Below, piece by piece: positions 31,255-41,700 of a DNA stretch of 52,847 nt. Made by a program: the position numbers and the translations under genes. This DNA comes from Wenzhouxiangella sp. Lineage in GTDB: Bacteria; Pseudomonadota; Gammaproteobacteria; Xanthomonadales; Wenzhouxiangellaceae. The notes below the pieces were generated by a model. That model ran no database searches, had not been told where the DNA came from, and saw only the letters and a list, made by a program, of their open reading frames with translations. Position 1 is the first letter of the stretch. Each line of letters begins with the position of its first letter. The stretch covers positions 1 to 52,847 of the forward strand of contig RECK01000134.1 in NCBI GenBank assembly GCA_007694055.1, read 5' to 3'.

Positions 31255-32727
31255 ATGAATGCGCATACAACCGCCCCTGCCGACCGCATACCGTTTCGTC
31301 AGAAGCTGATTTATGGCGCCGGCGCCTTCGTCAACAACCTGCTGGCGGCAGCCATCGGCGGGATGATGATCGTTCTCAACCTGGGCTTTGGCATGAATCC
31401 GGCCGTGGTCGGACTGCTCGGTGCCCTGCCGCGCCTTACCGATGCCATCACCGATCCCCTGATGGGATATATCTCGGACAATACCCGGTCGCGCTGGGGA
31501 CGACGCCGACCCTACATCTTCATTGGCGCCATCATCGCAGGTGTCATCTTCATGCTGCTTTGGCAGCTACCGCCCGGCAAGACCGAAAGCTGGTATTTCT
31601 GGTACTTCCTGGGCGGATCCTTCCTCTTTTATCTCGGCTATACGATTTTCGCCACCCCCTGGGTTGCCCTGGGTTACGAACTGACGCCGGATTATCACGA
31701 ACGAACCCGCCTGATGGGGGTGCAGAACTTCATCGGGCAGTCGATCTACCTGGTTTCCCCGTGGTTCCTGCTGATCATGCAGTACGACCGCTGGTTCGAC
31801 GACATGACCGAGGGCGCAGCCGCCCTGGCGATTGCAATCGGACTGATCACCATCTGTGTTGGCATTATTCCGGCCATCTTTCTGCGCGAACGCTACCAGG
31901 GCATTGCCCAGGAGCCGGACAGTCAACCCGCGCCGGAAGTCACCGAGGTGGCAAATGTCGTGTGGCGAAACCTGCTGGAGTTTTTCAAAGGCTTCGCCAC
32001 CACGCTGAAATTCAAACCATTCCTGAAGCTATGTGCAGCGACATTCCTGGTCTTCAACGGCTTCATCATGGTGGCTGCCTTTCAGTTCTACGTCATCATT
32101 TACCATGTTTTCGACGGCGATATGGTCCAGGGCGCGAAGTTCGCCGGCTATGCCGGCACCCTTCAGTCGCTGTCAACCTTCCTGGTCATCGTGATAGTGA
32201 CCTGGCTGGGTACCCGGATTGGCAAGCGCAAAGCCTTTTTCATCGCCATTGGCCTGTCAACGCTGGGCTTCATGCTCAAGTGGTTCTGCTATAACCCCGA
32301 CTACCCGTGGCTGATCCTGGTCCCAGCACCGTTGATTGCATTCGGCCTGGGCGGACTATTCACCCTGATGCCTTCGATGATTGCCGATGTCGTCGATGCC
32401 GATGAACTCAAAACCCACCAGCGTCGGGAAGGCATGTATGGGTCGATTTTCTGGTGGGTGGTCAAGCTCGGCATGGCCGTCGCCATTGCCGCCGGGGGCT
32501 TCCTGCTCAACGCCACCGGCTTCGACGTGGAACTGGGAGGCAACCAGGCAGCCAGCACCATCACTTTGATGCGCGCCTTTGACGCTTTTGTACCGGCCCT
32601 CGCCTCACTCATTGCGATCTGGGCGATCGCGAGTTTCTCGATCACCGAAGACACCGCCTACGAGGTACGCGCGATTCTCGAGCGTCGGCGCGGCACACCG
32701 GACAGTGCCTTGCCCGATCCTGCTTGA
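31255..32727 (+). CDS. GPH-type MFS sugar:cation symporter 2
   Basis: FRQKLIYGAGAFVNNLLAAAIGGMMIVLNLGFGMNP..RLTDAITDPLMGYISDNTRSRWGRRRPYI. Confidence 0.9.
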   Translation: MNAHTTAPADRIPFRQKLIYGAGAFVNNLLAAAIGGMMIVLNLGFGMNPAVVGLLGALPRLTDAITDPLMGYISDNTRSRWGRRRPYIFIGAIIAGVIFMLLWQLPPGKTESWYFWYFLGGSFLFYLGYTIFATPWVALGYELTPDYHERTRLMGVQNFIGQSIYLVSPWFLLIMQYDRWFDDMTEGAAALAIAIGLITICVGIIPAIFLRERYQGIAQEPDSQPAPEVTEVANVVWRNLLEFFKGFATTLKFKPFLKLCAATFLVFNGFIMVAAFQFYVIIYHVFDGDMVQGAKFAGYAGTLQSLSTFLVIVIVTWLGTRIGKRKAFFIAIGLSTLGFMLKWFCYNPDYPWLILVPAPLIAFGLGGLFTLMPSMIADVVDADELKTHQRREGMYGSIFWWVVKLGMAVAIAAGGFLLNATGFDVELGGNQAASTITLMRAFDAFVPALASLIAIWAIASFSITEDTAYEVRAILERRRGTPDSALPDPA

Positions 32728-32760
32728 AGCTGGCCAAGGCTGCATTGGCACGGCAGCATT

Positions 32761-32774
32761 TGACAGCGCTGTCA
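32761..32774. promoter_or_regulatory. Candidate LacI-family operator (site 3), perfect palindrome
   Basis: TGACAGCGCTGTCA is identical to its reverse complement. TTGACA (32760-32765) - 17 bp - CAGAAT forms a possible promoter. Confidence 0.75.
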
Positions 32775-32906
32775 CCTGCTGCCAGAATACGACCTGGATA
32801 CGGGCTAATGGTATCGCCGGGGCTAAAAACAAGTCTCAGCGAAGATTGTTCCCGCTGAATTTGCTTTGTAGAGCCCATTGAAAAAATCAGTTGAAAAGCA
32901 ACCATC

Positions 32907-35159
32907 ATGTCCAGCACCTCACCCAGAACACGTCCACCCGCTTCAGATGACCTGGAACAGCGCATCACCGCGCTGATTCAACGCATGTCACTGTCCGAAA
33001 AGATTGGCCAGATGGTTCTGGGGCAGCCCGGCGAAGGCCCACCGGCAGAAACCCTTGGGGATCGGCTCAGGGAAGGTCGGATCGGTTCGATCATCAACGT
33101 GGTCGACCGGGAAACCGTCAATGAACTGCAACGCATTGCCGTCGAGGAATCACGCCTTGGCATCCCCCTGCTGGTCGGCCGCGATGTCATTCATGGTTTT
33201 CAGACCGTCATGCCGATCCCACTCGGACAGGCCGCAAGCTGGAACCCTGACCTGGTTCGAAAAGCTGCCCGGGCTGCTGCCGAAGAAGCGTCCCTTGCCG
33301 GCGTGAACTGGACCTATGCCCCGATGGTGGATATTTCGCGTGATCCGCGCTGGGGCCGCGTAGCCGAAAGCCTGGGCGAGGACCCCTTGCTGACCGGCGA
33401 GTTGGCCAAGGCCATGGTCGAGGGTTTTCAGGGCGAGGATCTCTCAGCCCCGGACGCCATCGCCGCTTGCGTCAAACATTTTGCCGGCTATGGCGCCTCG
33501 GAAAGCGGGCGCGACTATGCCACGACCAACATTCCGGAAAACGAGTTGCGCAACGTCTACCTGCCCCCCTTCAAATCCTGTATCGATGCCGGCGTGGCCA
33601 CCGTGATGACCTCGTTCAGCGACCTGGATGGGATACCAGCAACCGCCAATGACTTCCTGCTGCGCAGGATCTTAAGAGAGGAATGGTCGTTTGAAGGCTT
33701 TGTCGTCAGCGACTGGGCCTCCATCCCCGAGCTGACCACCCATGGTCTGACCGCCAATGACAAGGAAGCGGCTCTGGCCGCGGCCAGTGCCGGGGTTGAT
33801 CTGGAGATGGCAACCGACACTTACTCTCGTCACCTGGCCGAACTGCTTGAATCCGGACAGCTGGCCATTGAAACCATAGATGCTGCCGTAGCCCGAATCC
33901 TGCGTATCAAGTTCCAGCTGGGCCTGTTCGACAACCCTTACACCGACCAGCCCGGTGGCGATGCAGTGGCAATCCGCGAGCGAGCACTGGAAACAGCCAG
34001 AGATGCAGCCACCCAGAGCACGGTGCTGCTGCAGAACCGGGAAGCTGTCTTGCCACTTGACAGGGCCCGGCTCGCATCGATCGCCGTGATCGGCCCCCTG
34101 GCCGATGCACCTTATGAGCAGCTGGGCACGTGGATCTTCGACGGCGATCCCGAACTCAGCCTGACCCCATTGCAAGGCATCAGGGAACTGGCCGGAGATC
34201 AAATCGCGGTTCGCCATGTACCCGCGCTGGATACCAGCAGAAGCCGTGACACATCGGCCTTTGACCAAGCACTTGCCGCGGCGCGCGAGTCCGATGTCAC
34301 CGTGCTGTTCCTGGGCGAGGAATCCATCCTGTCCGGGGAAGCGCATTCACGCGCCAATATCGACCTGCCCGGCGCCCAGGCTGAGCTGGTTCGGACCGTG
34401 CGTCAGGCCGGCAAGCCCGTGGTGGCCGTCATCCTGGCCGGTCGGCCACTGACCCTGTCCGATATCGTTGAGGAAGTCGATGCCATCCTGTTTGCCTGGC
34501 ACCCGGGCAGTATGGGCGGGCCGGCCATTGCCGACCTGTTGTTCGGCACCGTATCACCTTCAGGCAAATTGCCGGTGACCTTCCCGCGTGTGGTCGGCCA
34601 GATTCCGATCTATTACAACCAGAAAAACGGCGGCAAGCCGCCCAGCCCCGAAAGCGTTGTGCACATTGACGACATCCCGGTCGAAGCACCGCAGACCTCG
34701 CTGGGGATGACGGCCTTTCATCTGGACACGGACTTCAGGCCCCTGTTTGCCTTTGGCCACGGCCTTTCCTACACGCGCTTCCACTACAGCAATTTGCGCA
34801 CGGGCGCGCCCACCATTGCCATCGGCGAAACGCTCAGGATCAGCGTCGAGGTGAAAAATATCGGCCCGGTCGCCGGGGATGAAATCGTCCAGCTCTACCT
34901 GCGCGACCCGGTCGCCCAGGTCACCCGACCGATTCGCGAACTCAAGGCCTTTCGTCGGATCAACCTGGAGCCCGGCCAGTCTCTGACGGTGGAGTTCGAG
35001 CTCTGTGATCGGGACCTGGGCTTCTACGGTCGTCACCAGGAATGGGTTGTCGAGCCGGGGGAGTTCCAGGTCTGGGTCGGCGGCAGTTCCGAGACCGACC
35101 TCCAGGTCACTTTTCAACTCCTCAACGAGGAAGAAGTCGTCGCCTTGCGCCCGGGCTGA
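32907..35159 (+). CDS. Glycoside hydrolase family 3 beta-glucosidase
   Basis: VAESLGEDPLLTGELAKAMVEGFQGEDL, KHFAGYGASESGRDY, nucleophile region GFVVSDWASIPEL, fibronectin-like C-terminal domain. Confidence 0.94.
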   Translation: MSSTSPRTRPPASDDLEQRITALIQRMSLSEKIGQMVLGQPGEGPPAETLGDRLREGRIGSIINVVDRETVNELQRIAVEESRLGIPLLVGRDVIHGFQTVMPIPLGQAASWNPDLVRKAARAAAEEASLAGVNWTYAPMVDISRDPRWGRVAESLGEDPLLTGELAKAMVEGFQGEDLSAPDAIAACVKHFAGYGASESGRDYATTNIPENELRNVYLPPFKSCIDAGVATVMTSFSDLDGIPATANDFLLRRILREEWSFEGFVVSDWASIPELTTHGLTANDKEAALAAASAGVDLEMATDTYSRHLAELLESGQLAIETIDAAVARILRIKFQLGLFDNPYTDQPGGDAVAIRERALETARDAATQSTVLLQNREAVLPLDRARLASIAVIGPLADAPYEQLGTWIFDGDPELSLTPLQGIRELAGDQIAVRHVPALDTSRSRDTSAFDQALAAARESDVTVLFLGEESILSGEAHSRANIDLPGAQAELVRTVRQAGKPVVAVILAGRPLTLSDIVEEVDAILFAWHPGSMGGPAIADLLFGTVSPSGKLPVTFPRVVGQIPIYYNQKNGGKPPSPESVVHIDDIPVEAPQTSLGMTAFHLDTDFRPLFAFGHGLSYTRFHYSNLRTGAPTIAIGETLRISVEVKNIGPVAGDEIVQLYLRDPVAQVTRPIRELKAFRRINLEPGQSLTVEFELCDRDLGFYGRHQEWVVEPGEFQVWVGGSSETDLQVTFQLLNEEEVVALRPG

Positions 35160-35222
35160 CCCGCCAGCTCCGTGTTCAAGCCCGTGCTTCCGCTCGAATC
35201 TGTCAATGCCCATGAAGCGCCC

Positions 35223-37466
35223 ATGTACAAGTATTTCCGCAAAATTTTCATTGGTCTCGCCGTAGTCATTGCGGTGACCGCCTGCACATCACCGGCAACC
35301 CACACGGATCCAGCGGCGACGGTCGAGATCATCAGGACCGAAACCGGCTTCCAGCTGCTACGCAACGGTGAACGGTATGAAATCCGCGGCGCCGGCATGG
35401 TCCATGATGACTTTGCCGCATTTACCCGGCGCGGCGGCAACTCGATCCGCACCTGGACCACGCGCGACGACGAAGGCGACATGATGGCGCTGATGGACCA
35501 GGCCCACGCCCATGGTGTCACCGTGGCCCTGACCTTGCCCATGCCGGCCGAGCGCCACGGCTTCGACTACGATGACGAGGATGCGGTCGCTGCCACCCTG
35601 GGCGAGCTGCGCGAGGACATTCTGCGCTTCCGCGACCACCCTGCCCTCTTGTTCTGGATCATCGGCAACGAACTCAACCACAGCTATACCAACCCCAGGG
35701 TCTGGGACGCCGTCAACGACGTTGCCCGCATGATCCATGAGCTCGACCCCCATCACCCGGCTACCACTGCCCTGGCCGGATCATCGGAGGACGTGGTTCT
35801 GGCAGTCCTGTCCCGGGCGCCCGACCTGGATTTCTTGAGTTTCCAGGTCTACGGCAGACTGTTCGAGCTGCCACAGCAGCTGGAACGACTCGGCTTCGAC
35901 CAGCCATTCATGATTACCGAATGGGGCACGATAGGCTGGTGGGAGATGGAAACCACCACCTGGGGCGCGCCGGTCGAGCTGACCAGCAGCGAAAAGGCCG
36001 AAGTCTACCGACGCGGCCATCGCGACATCCTGACCCCGCTAGCCGATCAGCTGATTGGCTCGTATGCCTTTGTCTGGGGCCAGAAGCAGGAGCGCACGCC
36101 GACCTGGTTCGGGATGCTGACCAGTGCCGGGGAGCAGACCGAGGCCATTGATGCCATGGAGTGGATCTGGACCGGACAGCGGACCAGACACCCCGCACCC
36201 CGGGTCGAAAACCTGCTGCTTGACGGTCGCAGCGCGCGCGACAACGTCATCGTTCTGACCGGTGAAGAGTACGAGGCCTGGTTCGAGGTGGCCGGCGCTG
36301 ACGCCATCAGCTATCGCTGGGAAGTGAAACCGGAAAGCGACGCCACCCAGGTGGGCGGCGATTACGAGGAACCCATAGCCCCCCTCGAAGGCCTGCTGTC
36401 TGCCCCTGACTCAGCCAGGACGTCGCTGGCAATGCCCGAGCGCGGCGCCTACCGGCTGTTTGCCTATGCCAGTGACGATAACAGTCGTGCCGCCCACGCC
36501 AACATCCCCTTCCTGGTTGAAGACGGTTTTCGGCAGTCTCCGGACAGCCTGATCGAAGGCCAGGTCATGGCGGTGGCCTACTCGGGCTTTCGTGAAGGCC
36601 AGCATCCTGACCGCGGCGAAGGCGCCGTCAATCCAAGCCGGGAAGAAATCCTCGAGGATCTGGAACTGCTGGTTGCGCATGGCTTTCACCTGATCCGGCT
36701 CTACGATGCCGGCGCCAATTCACGCACCACCCTGGAGCTGATCCGTGAACATGAACTGCCAATCAAGGTGCTTCTGGGTACCTGGCTGCGAGCCGAGCTG
36801 AGCAACCACGAAGGTTGCCCCTGGCTGGACGAGCCCATTCCCGACCACGAGCTGACCACCAATACGGCTGAAAACGCTGCCGAAATCGAGCGCGGCATCG
36901 AACTGGCCCGGGCTTTTGACGACATCGTGGTCGCGGTCAACGTCGGCAATGAAGCGCTGGTGGACTGGACCGATCACCTGGTCGAGCTCGACCAGGTGAT
37001 CGCCTATGTCAGACGGATGCGGGAAGCGATCGACCAACCCGTCACTGTTGCCGAAAACTACGAATGGTGGATTCGGGACGGCGCCCCGCTGGCTGCCGAG
37101 GTCGACTTTCTGGGTGTCCACACCTACCCGGTATGGGAAGAACGATCCATCGACCAGGGTCTTTCCTACACCGTCGAAAATCTAATCGCCGTCCACCAGG
37201 CCCTGCCGGACAAGCCCATGGCCGTGCTCGAGGCCGGGTGGGCAACCACCGCCAGCGAATTCGGCGAACGCGCCAGCGAAGCCGCCCAGGCACGTTACTA
37301 CCGCGAAATTCAGGCCTGGGCCAGCCAGACCAACATCACCGTGTTTTTCTTCGCTGCCTTCGACGAGCCCTGGAAAGGTGACCCCGATGACCCGCTCGGC
37401 GCCGAAAAGCACTGGGGACTTTTCTTCGAAGATCGCAGCCCCAAGAAAATCCTCAGGGACGACTGA
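35223..37466 (+). CDS. Bimodular clan GH-A lipoprotein: N-terminal TIM-barrel glycosidase plus C-terminal GH17-like beta-1,3-glucanase
   Basis: Lipobox-like VIAVTAC. N-module RGAGMVHDDFAAFTRRGGNSIRTW, IIGNELNHSY, MITEWGTIGWW. C-module AYSGFREGQHPDRG..., VNVGNEALVDW, VDFLGVHTYPVW, VLEAGWATT. Confidence 0.82.
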   Translation: MYKYFRKIFIGLAVVIAVTACTSPATHTDPAATVEIIRTETGFQLLRNGERYEIRGAGMVHDDFAAFTRRGGNSIRTWTTRDDEGDMMALMDQAHAHGVTVALTLPMPAERHGFDYDDEDAVAATLGELREDILRFRDHPALLFWIIGNELNHSYTNPRVWDAVNDVARMIHELDPHHPATTALAGSSEDVVLAVLSRAPDLDFLSFQVYGRLFELPQQLERLGFDQPFMITEWGTIGWWEMETTTWGAPVELTSSEKAEVYRRGHRDILTPLADQLIGSYAFVWGQKQERTPTWFGMLTSAGEQTEAIDAMEWIWTGQRTRHPAPRVENLLLDGRSARDNVIVLTGEEYEAWFEVAGADAISYRWEVKPESDATQVGGDYEEPIAPLEGLLSAPDSARTSLAMPERGAYRLFAYASDDNSRAAHANIPFLVEDGFRQSPDSLIEGQVMAVAYSGFREGQHPDRGEGAVNPSREEILEDLELLVAHGFHLIRLYDAGANSRTTLELIREHELPIKVLLGTWLRAELSNHEGCPWLDEPIPDHELTTNTAENAAEIERGIELARAFDDIVVAVNVGNEALVDWTDHLVELDQVIAYVRRMREAIDQPVTVAENYEWWIRDGAPLAAEVDFLGVHTYPVWEERSIDQGLSYTVENLIAVHQALPDKPMAVLEAGWATTASEFGERASEAAQARYYREIQAWASQTNITVFFFAAFDEPWKGDPDDPLGAEKHWGLFFEDRSPKKILRDD

Positions 37467-37472
37467 CTTGCC

Positions 37473-38507
37473 TTAGCCTGGAGCCGGTCCGGTCGATTCG
37501 CGAATCTTGAGCGCGCCCGGCACGATGACCGTGCCCTTGGGCGCCTCGCTCTCCTCGGTACCCTTGACCAGCATCAGCGTAGCCTTCTCGGCCATGGCCG
37601 CAAACGGCTGGCGAATGGTCGTCAGCGCGGGATGGATCTGCTCGGCCAGCGTGATATCGTCGCAACCAGCTATCGATAATTCATCCGGAACGCGAATACC
37701 GAGGCGATCTGCGACCCGCAGGACGCCCACGGCCATATCGTCGTTGGCGGCGAAAATGGCCGTTGGCCGGCTCTTGCGATCCAGCAGTTTCAGCGCGGCA
37801 GCTTCCCCGGAACCGAAGGAATTGTCACCGGCGGCGACCAGCTCTTCGGAGAACGTCAAGCCGCTTGCCTTCAATCCCGCCTTGTAGCCCTCGAAGCGAT
37901 GCCCGACCGCCTTGTGCCGCGGGTGCCCGGTGATGAATCCGATCCGGCGATGCCCGAGGGAGGCCAGGTAACAAGTCATTTCGGCCGCGAATTCGCGGTC
38001 ATTGGTCGCTACCACCATTTCCTTCGACAGCTTCTGCCCCGGAGACAAACGCACTAACGGTGTGCCCGTGGCCGAGATTGCCCGAACAATCTTCGGGATA
38101 TTCGACAGCGGCGCGGCCAGTACGATACCGGTCGGCCTGGCACGCTGAATCAGGAACTTCAGTTCGCTTTCGACATCATCGTTGCGGTAGTTGCAAGGGT
38201 GGATGAGCAGTTCGTAGCCGAGACTGCGGCAAACCCTGAGAACGCCTTCCTGCAAACGAATGATGTAGCCGGATGACGGCAGCTTGTAGGCACTGGGATC
38301 ATCGTAGACCAGGCAGATCAGGTGGGCACGTGAAGCAGCCAGATCACGCGCGGACTGGTTGGGCCAGTAATTGAGTTCGGCAATGGCCTTTTCTACCTTT
38401 TCACGAGTCGCATCCCGCACGCCGGACTCACGATTCACGACCCGTGAGACAGTCTTGATGGAAACGCCCGCCAGTCTGGCAACATCGTTGATCGTCGACT
38501 TGGACAT
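37473..38507 (-). CDS. LacI family transcriptional regulator
   Basis: N-terminal HTH STINDVARLAGVSIKTVSRVVNRESGVRDATREKVEKAIAELNYWPN; periplasmic-binding-like sensor domain. Confidence 0.95.
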   Translation of the reverse strand: MSKSTINDVARLAGVSIKTVSRVVNRESGVRDATREKVEKAIAELNYWPNQSARDLAASRAHLICLVYDDPSAYKLPSSGYIIRLQEGVLRVCRSLGYELLIHPCNYRNDDVESELKFLIQRARPTGIVLAAPLSNIPKIVRAISATGTPLVRLSPGQKLSKEMVVATNDREFAAEMTCYLASLGHRRIGFITGHPRHKAVGHRFEGYKAGLKASGLTFSEELVAAGDNSFGSGEAAALKLLDRKSRPTAIFAANDDMAVGVLRVADRLGIRVPDELSIAGCDDITLAEQIHPALTTIRQPFAAMAEKATLMLVKGTEESEAPKGTVIVPGALKIRESTGPAPG

Positions 38508-38620
38508 TATTATTCCGACCTGGATGGTTACGGGGCCAGCAGTGCCCCGCCTGCTGCTGCGGTCGGCGCACCCCTGAGCAGATTCTACCGAACCTTTGCT
38601 ACACGAATGTTAGATCAAGG

Positions 38621-38649
38621 TTGACAACGCTGTCAAAAAGACTTATAAA
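38621..38649 (+). promoter_or_regulatory. Predicted sigma70 promoter of the TonB-dependent receptor, overlapped by operator site 4
   Basis: TTGACA - 17 bp - TATAAA; operator TGACAACGCTGTCA (38622-38635) overlaps the -35 and spacer. Confidence 0.75.
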
Positions 38650-38657
38650 TTCTGAAA

Positions 38658-38671
38658 AGATAGCGCTGTCA
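38658..38671. promoter_or_regulatory. Candidate LacI-family operator (site 5)
   Basis: AGATAGCGCTGTCA just after the predicted +1; centre-to-centre distance to site 4 is 36 bp. Confidence 0.6.
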
Positions 38672-38781
38672 ATCACTCTCCATGCTCGGGGTATGGTGAG
38701 TCGAAGCGAGTCAAAATCATAAATGGATCGCAAGCAGACATTGCGAATACAACCGCTGCAAGGCAAATGAGGGCCCCATCC

Positions 38782-41700
38782 ATGGATCAACGCAATTTTC
38801 ACAAAACACCCCTGGCCGTTGCTGTCGCACTGGCACTGGGCACCTATATGCTCACGCCGGCCTACGCGCAAGAAACGGATTCTGATACCAATGATCAGCG
38901 CACTGAGGCCGTGGAGGAGTCCGACGATCTGGACAGGATGCTGATTACCGGGGTTCGCGGCAGCATGCTGCAGTCCATGGACCGCAAACGTGACGCCGTG
39001 GGCCTGGTCGATGCCATCATTGCCGAGGATATCGGAAAATTCCCCGACCAGAACCTGGCCGAGGCCTTGCAACGCATTCCCGGAATCTCGATCAACCGCA
39101 CCAACAACGAAGGCTCCCAGATCACGGTGCGCGGATTCGGGCCTGAATTCAACCTGGTTACCCTCAACGGGCGCTCGATGCCCACCCAGGGTGGACGATC
39201 TTTCGACTTCCTCGATATTGCATCCACCGGTGTCAGCGCCGTGGAAGTCATCAAGACCGGCCGAGCCTCCCTGCCAACCGGCGGCATCGGCGCGACCGTC
39301 AACCTGATCACCAACCGACCGCTTGATGACCCCGGCTTTCGGGCGGCCCTGATCGGCAAGGCCGTCCACGAGACCTCTTCCTCCGACGGTGACCTGGGCA
39401 ACCTGAACGAAATCACCCCCGAGTTTGCCGGCATCTACAGCAATACCTTCGCCAATGACACCTTCGGGATTTCCGTTACCGGTTCCTATGAGCGGCGTGA
39501 CAATCGAGAGGAATTCGCCGCAGTCGACTCATGGATTCCGAACTACGGCCTGGATGGCGGCACGGTGGACAACAACAACCAGCGTGCCGATGGCACCTGG
39601 TGGCATCCGCAGGATGCCGGTTACGGTTTTGCCGATATTTCGCGCACGCGCATCAACGGCCAACTGGCCTTGCAGTGGGCGCCCAGCGACGATTTGCGCT
39701 TCACCCTGGACTACACCTACTCCGAGCTGGATTTCCAGAGGGACCAGAACTCCTTCGGGGTCTGGTTTGCCAACCCGAATGTAAGCGCCACGGTCAACGA
39801 GCGCGGAACCGTCACCAACGTCACCCAGGTCGGCGGCGACTATGCCATCAACGTTGCCCGCGACCACACCATCAAGACCAACGATTCGCTGGGTTTCAAC
39901 GTCGACTGGCGCGCCACTGACAACCTGCGTTTCAACCTCGACGCGCACGACTCCCGCTCCCGGCTCAAGGGCGGCGGGCTGGGCGACGGCAGGCCCGGCA
40001 GCTCGGCCAACCTGATCGTGGGCAACACCTTCTGCGACTGGTGTGGTTCCGTAGACGGTGCCGGTCCATTCACGGCCACCATTGACGAGAAATTTGCGTC
40101 GTATTCTCGCGGCGGCATCCCGATCTGGGGGGCAACCTTCCGTGACACCGAAACCGGCGAGCCCCTGGACTTCATCCGTCGTAGCGACATGGGTTCGCTG
40201 TTTGGCCAGGCCTTCGACGTCCGCAACAAGAACGAGATATTCCAGGTCCAACTCGGCGGCGTCTGGGACAACTTCGATGCCAGCGCCATTTCCAGCATCG
40301 ACTTCGGCCTGAGCTGGACCGATCAGGAGTTCGTCAACCGCAACGCCTTCTCCGGCCTGTTGCCGGCAGGCTTCTGGCTGACCTCGGCCCAGTACTGGCC
40401 CGACGAGATCTGGGAGGACGCCAACTTCCGGGGTCTGCTATCCGATTTCGGCAACAGCGGCAATTTCCCGCTTGATCAATACTTCGTGCTCGACTTCAAC
40501 TCCCTGATTGACATCTGGGAAACGATTGACTGCGTCTCTACCGGCGATCCAGTCTGTAACGATGTGTACTGGCCATCCTGGGGTCCCGATTTCCAGGATC
40601 CATCCGGTAATCGTGGTTTGTTCTGGCCCGGACCGCTCGGCAACGCTACCGGCGCCGGCATCACCGAGGAAATTGCGGCCGCCTACTTCCAGGTCAACGT
40701 GCAGGAAGAAATCAATGGCATGCCCTTCAACGGCAGGGTCGGGCTGCGCATCGAGGATACAACCGTCATCTCTACCGGCAATGAAGTGCCGGCAGTCGCG
40801 GTGGTCTGGGTCGGCGGGGATGAGTTCGTCACCGAGTTTGGACCGTCGACCTTTGTCACGGAAAAGAACTCCAATACCGAATTTCTGCCCAGCGTTGATC
40901 TGGATCTCGGCTTCAAGGAAGACCTGATCGGACGTTTCTCTTACAGCCGCACGCTGACCAGGCCACCGATCGGCGCGCTCAGCCCGGTGCGGACCTTCGT
41001 CGGCAATCCGAACCCGCAGAATCGCGAGGCCAGCTCTGGTAACCCGGGACTGCTACCCTTTGTTTCGGACAATATCGATCTCTCCCTGGAGTGGTATTAC
41101 GCGCCCGGCAGCTATGCATCCATCGGCTATTACCGCAAGCATGTCAACAATTTCCTGGTTGGCACAACGGTCCGCGATTCATTTGAAGGCCTGCTTGATC
41201 CGTTCAACGGTGCCCAGGCCGAACTGGCACGCCAGCAGCTGGCCGAAGAGGGTATTCCGCTCAGCAACCAGAACATTTTCCAGCGCATCAACGAAAACCT
41301 GGGTCGTCCGGCCACCACGCCGGTCCGGGCCGAACCCGGTGATCCGCTGATCGTCTGGAATGTCGGCACCACGGCCAATGAAGAGCGCGGACGCGTATGG
41401 GGTTGGGAACTGCAGCTCCAGCACATGTTCGGTGACTCGGGCTTCGGTGTTCAAGCCAACGCCACCCTGGTCAACGGCGATGTCAAGGTCGACCGCAACG
41501 CCGTTGATCGCCAGTTCGCATTGCCCGGCCTGAGCGATTCCTACAACCTGATCGCCTTCTTCGAGAACGAGCATATCTCGACCCGAATCGCCTGGAACTG
41601 GCGCGATGAATTCCTGGCCGGCTTTGATCAGTTCGATTCTCCGGTTTTCGTCGAGGATTATGGCCAGCTGGATATCAATGTCACCTGGTATGCGACAGAG

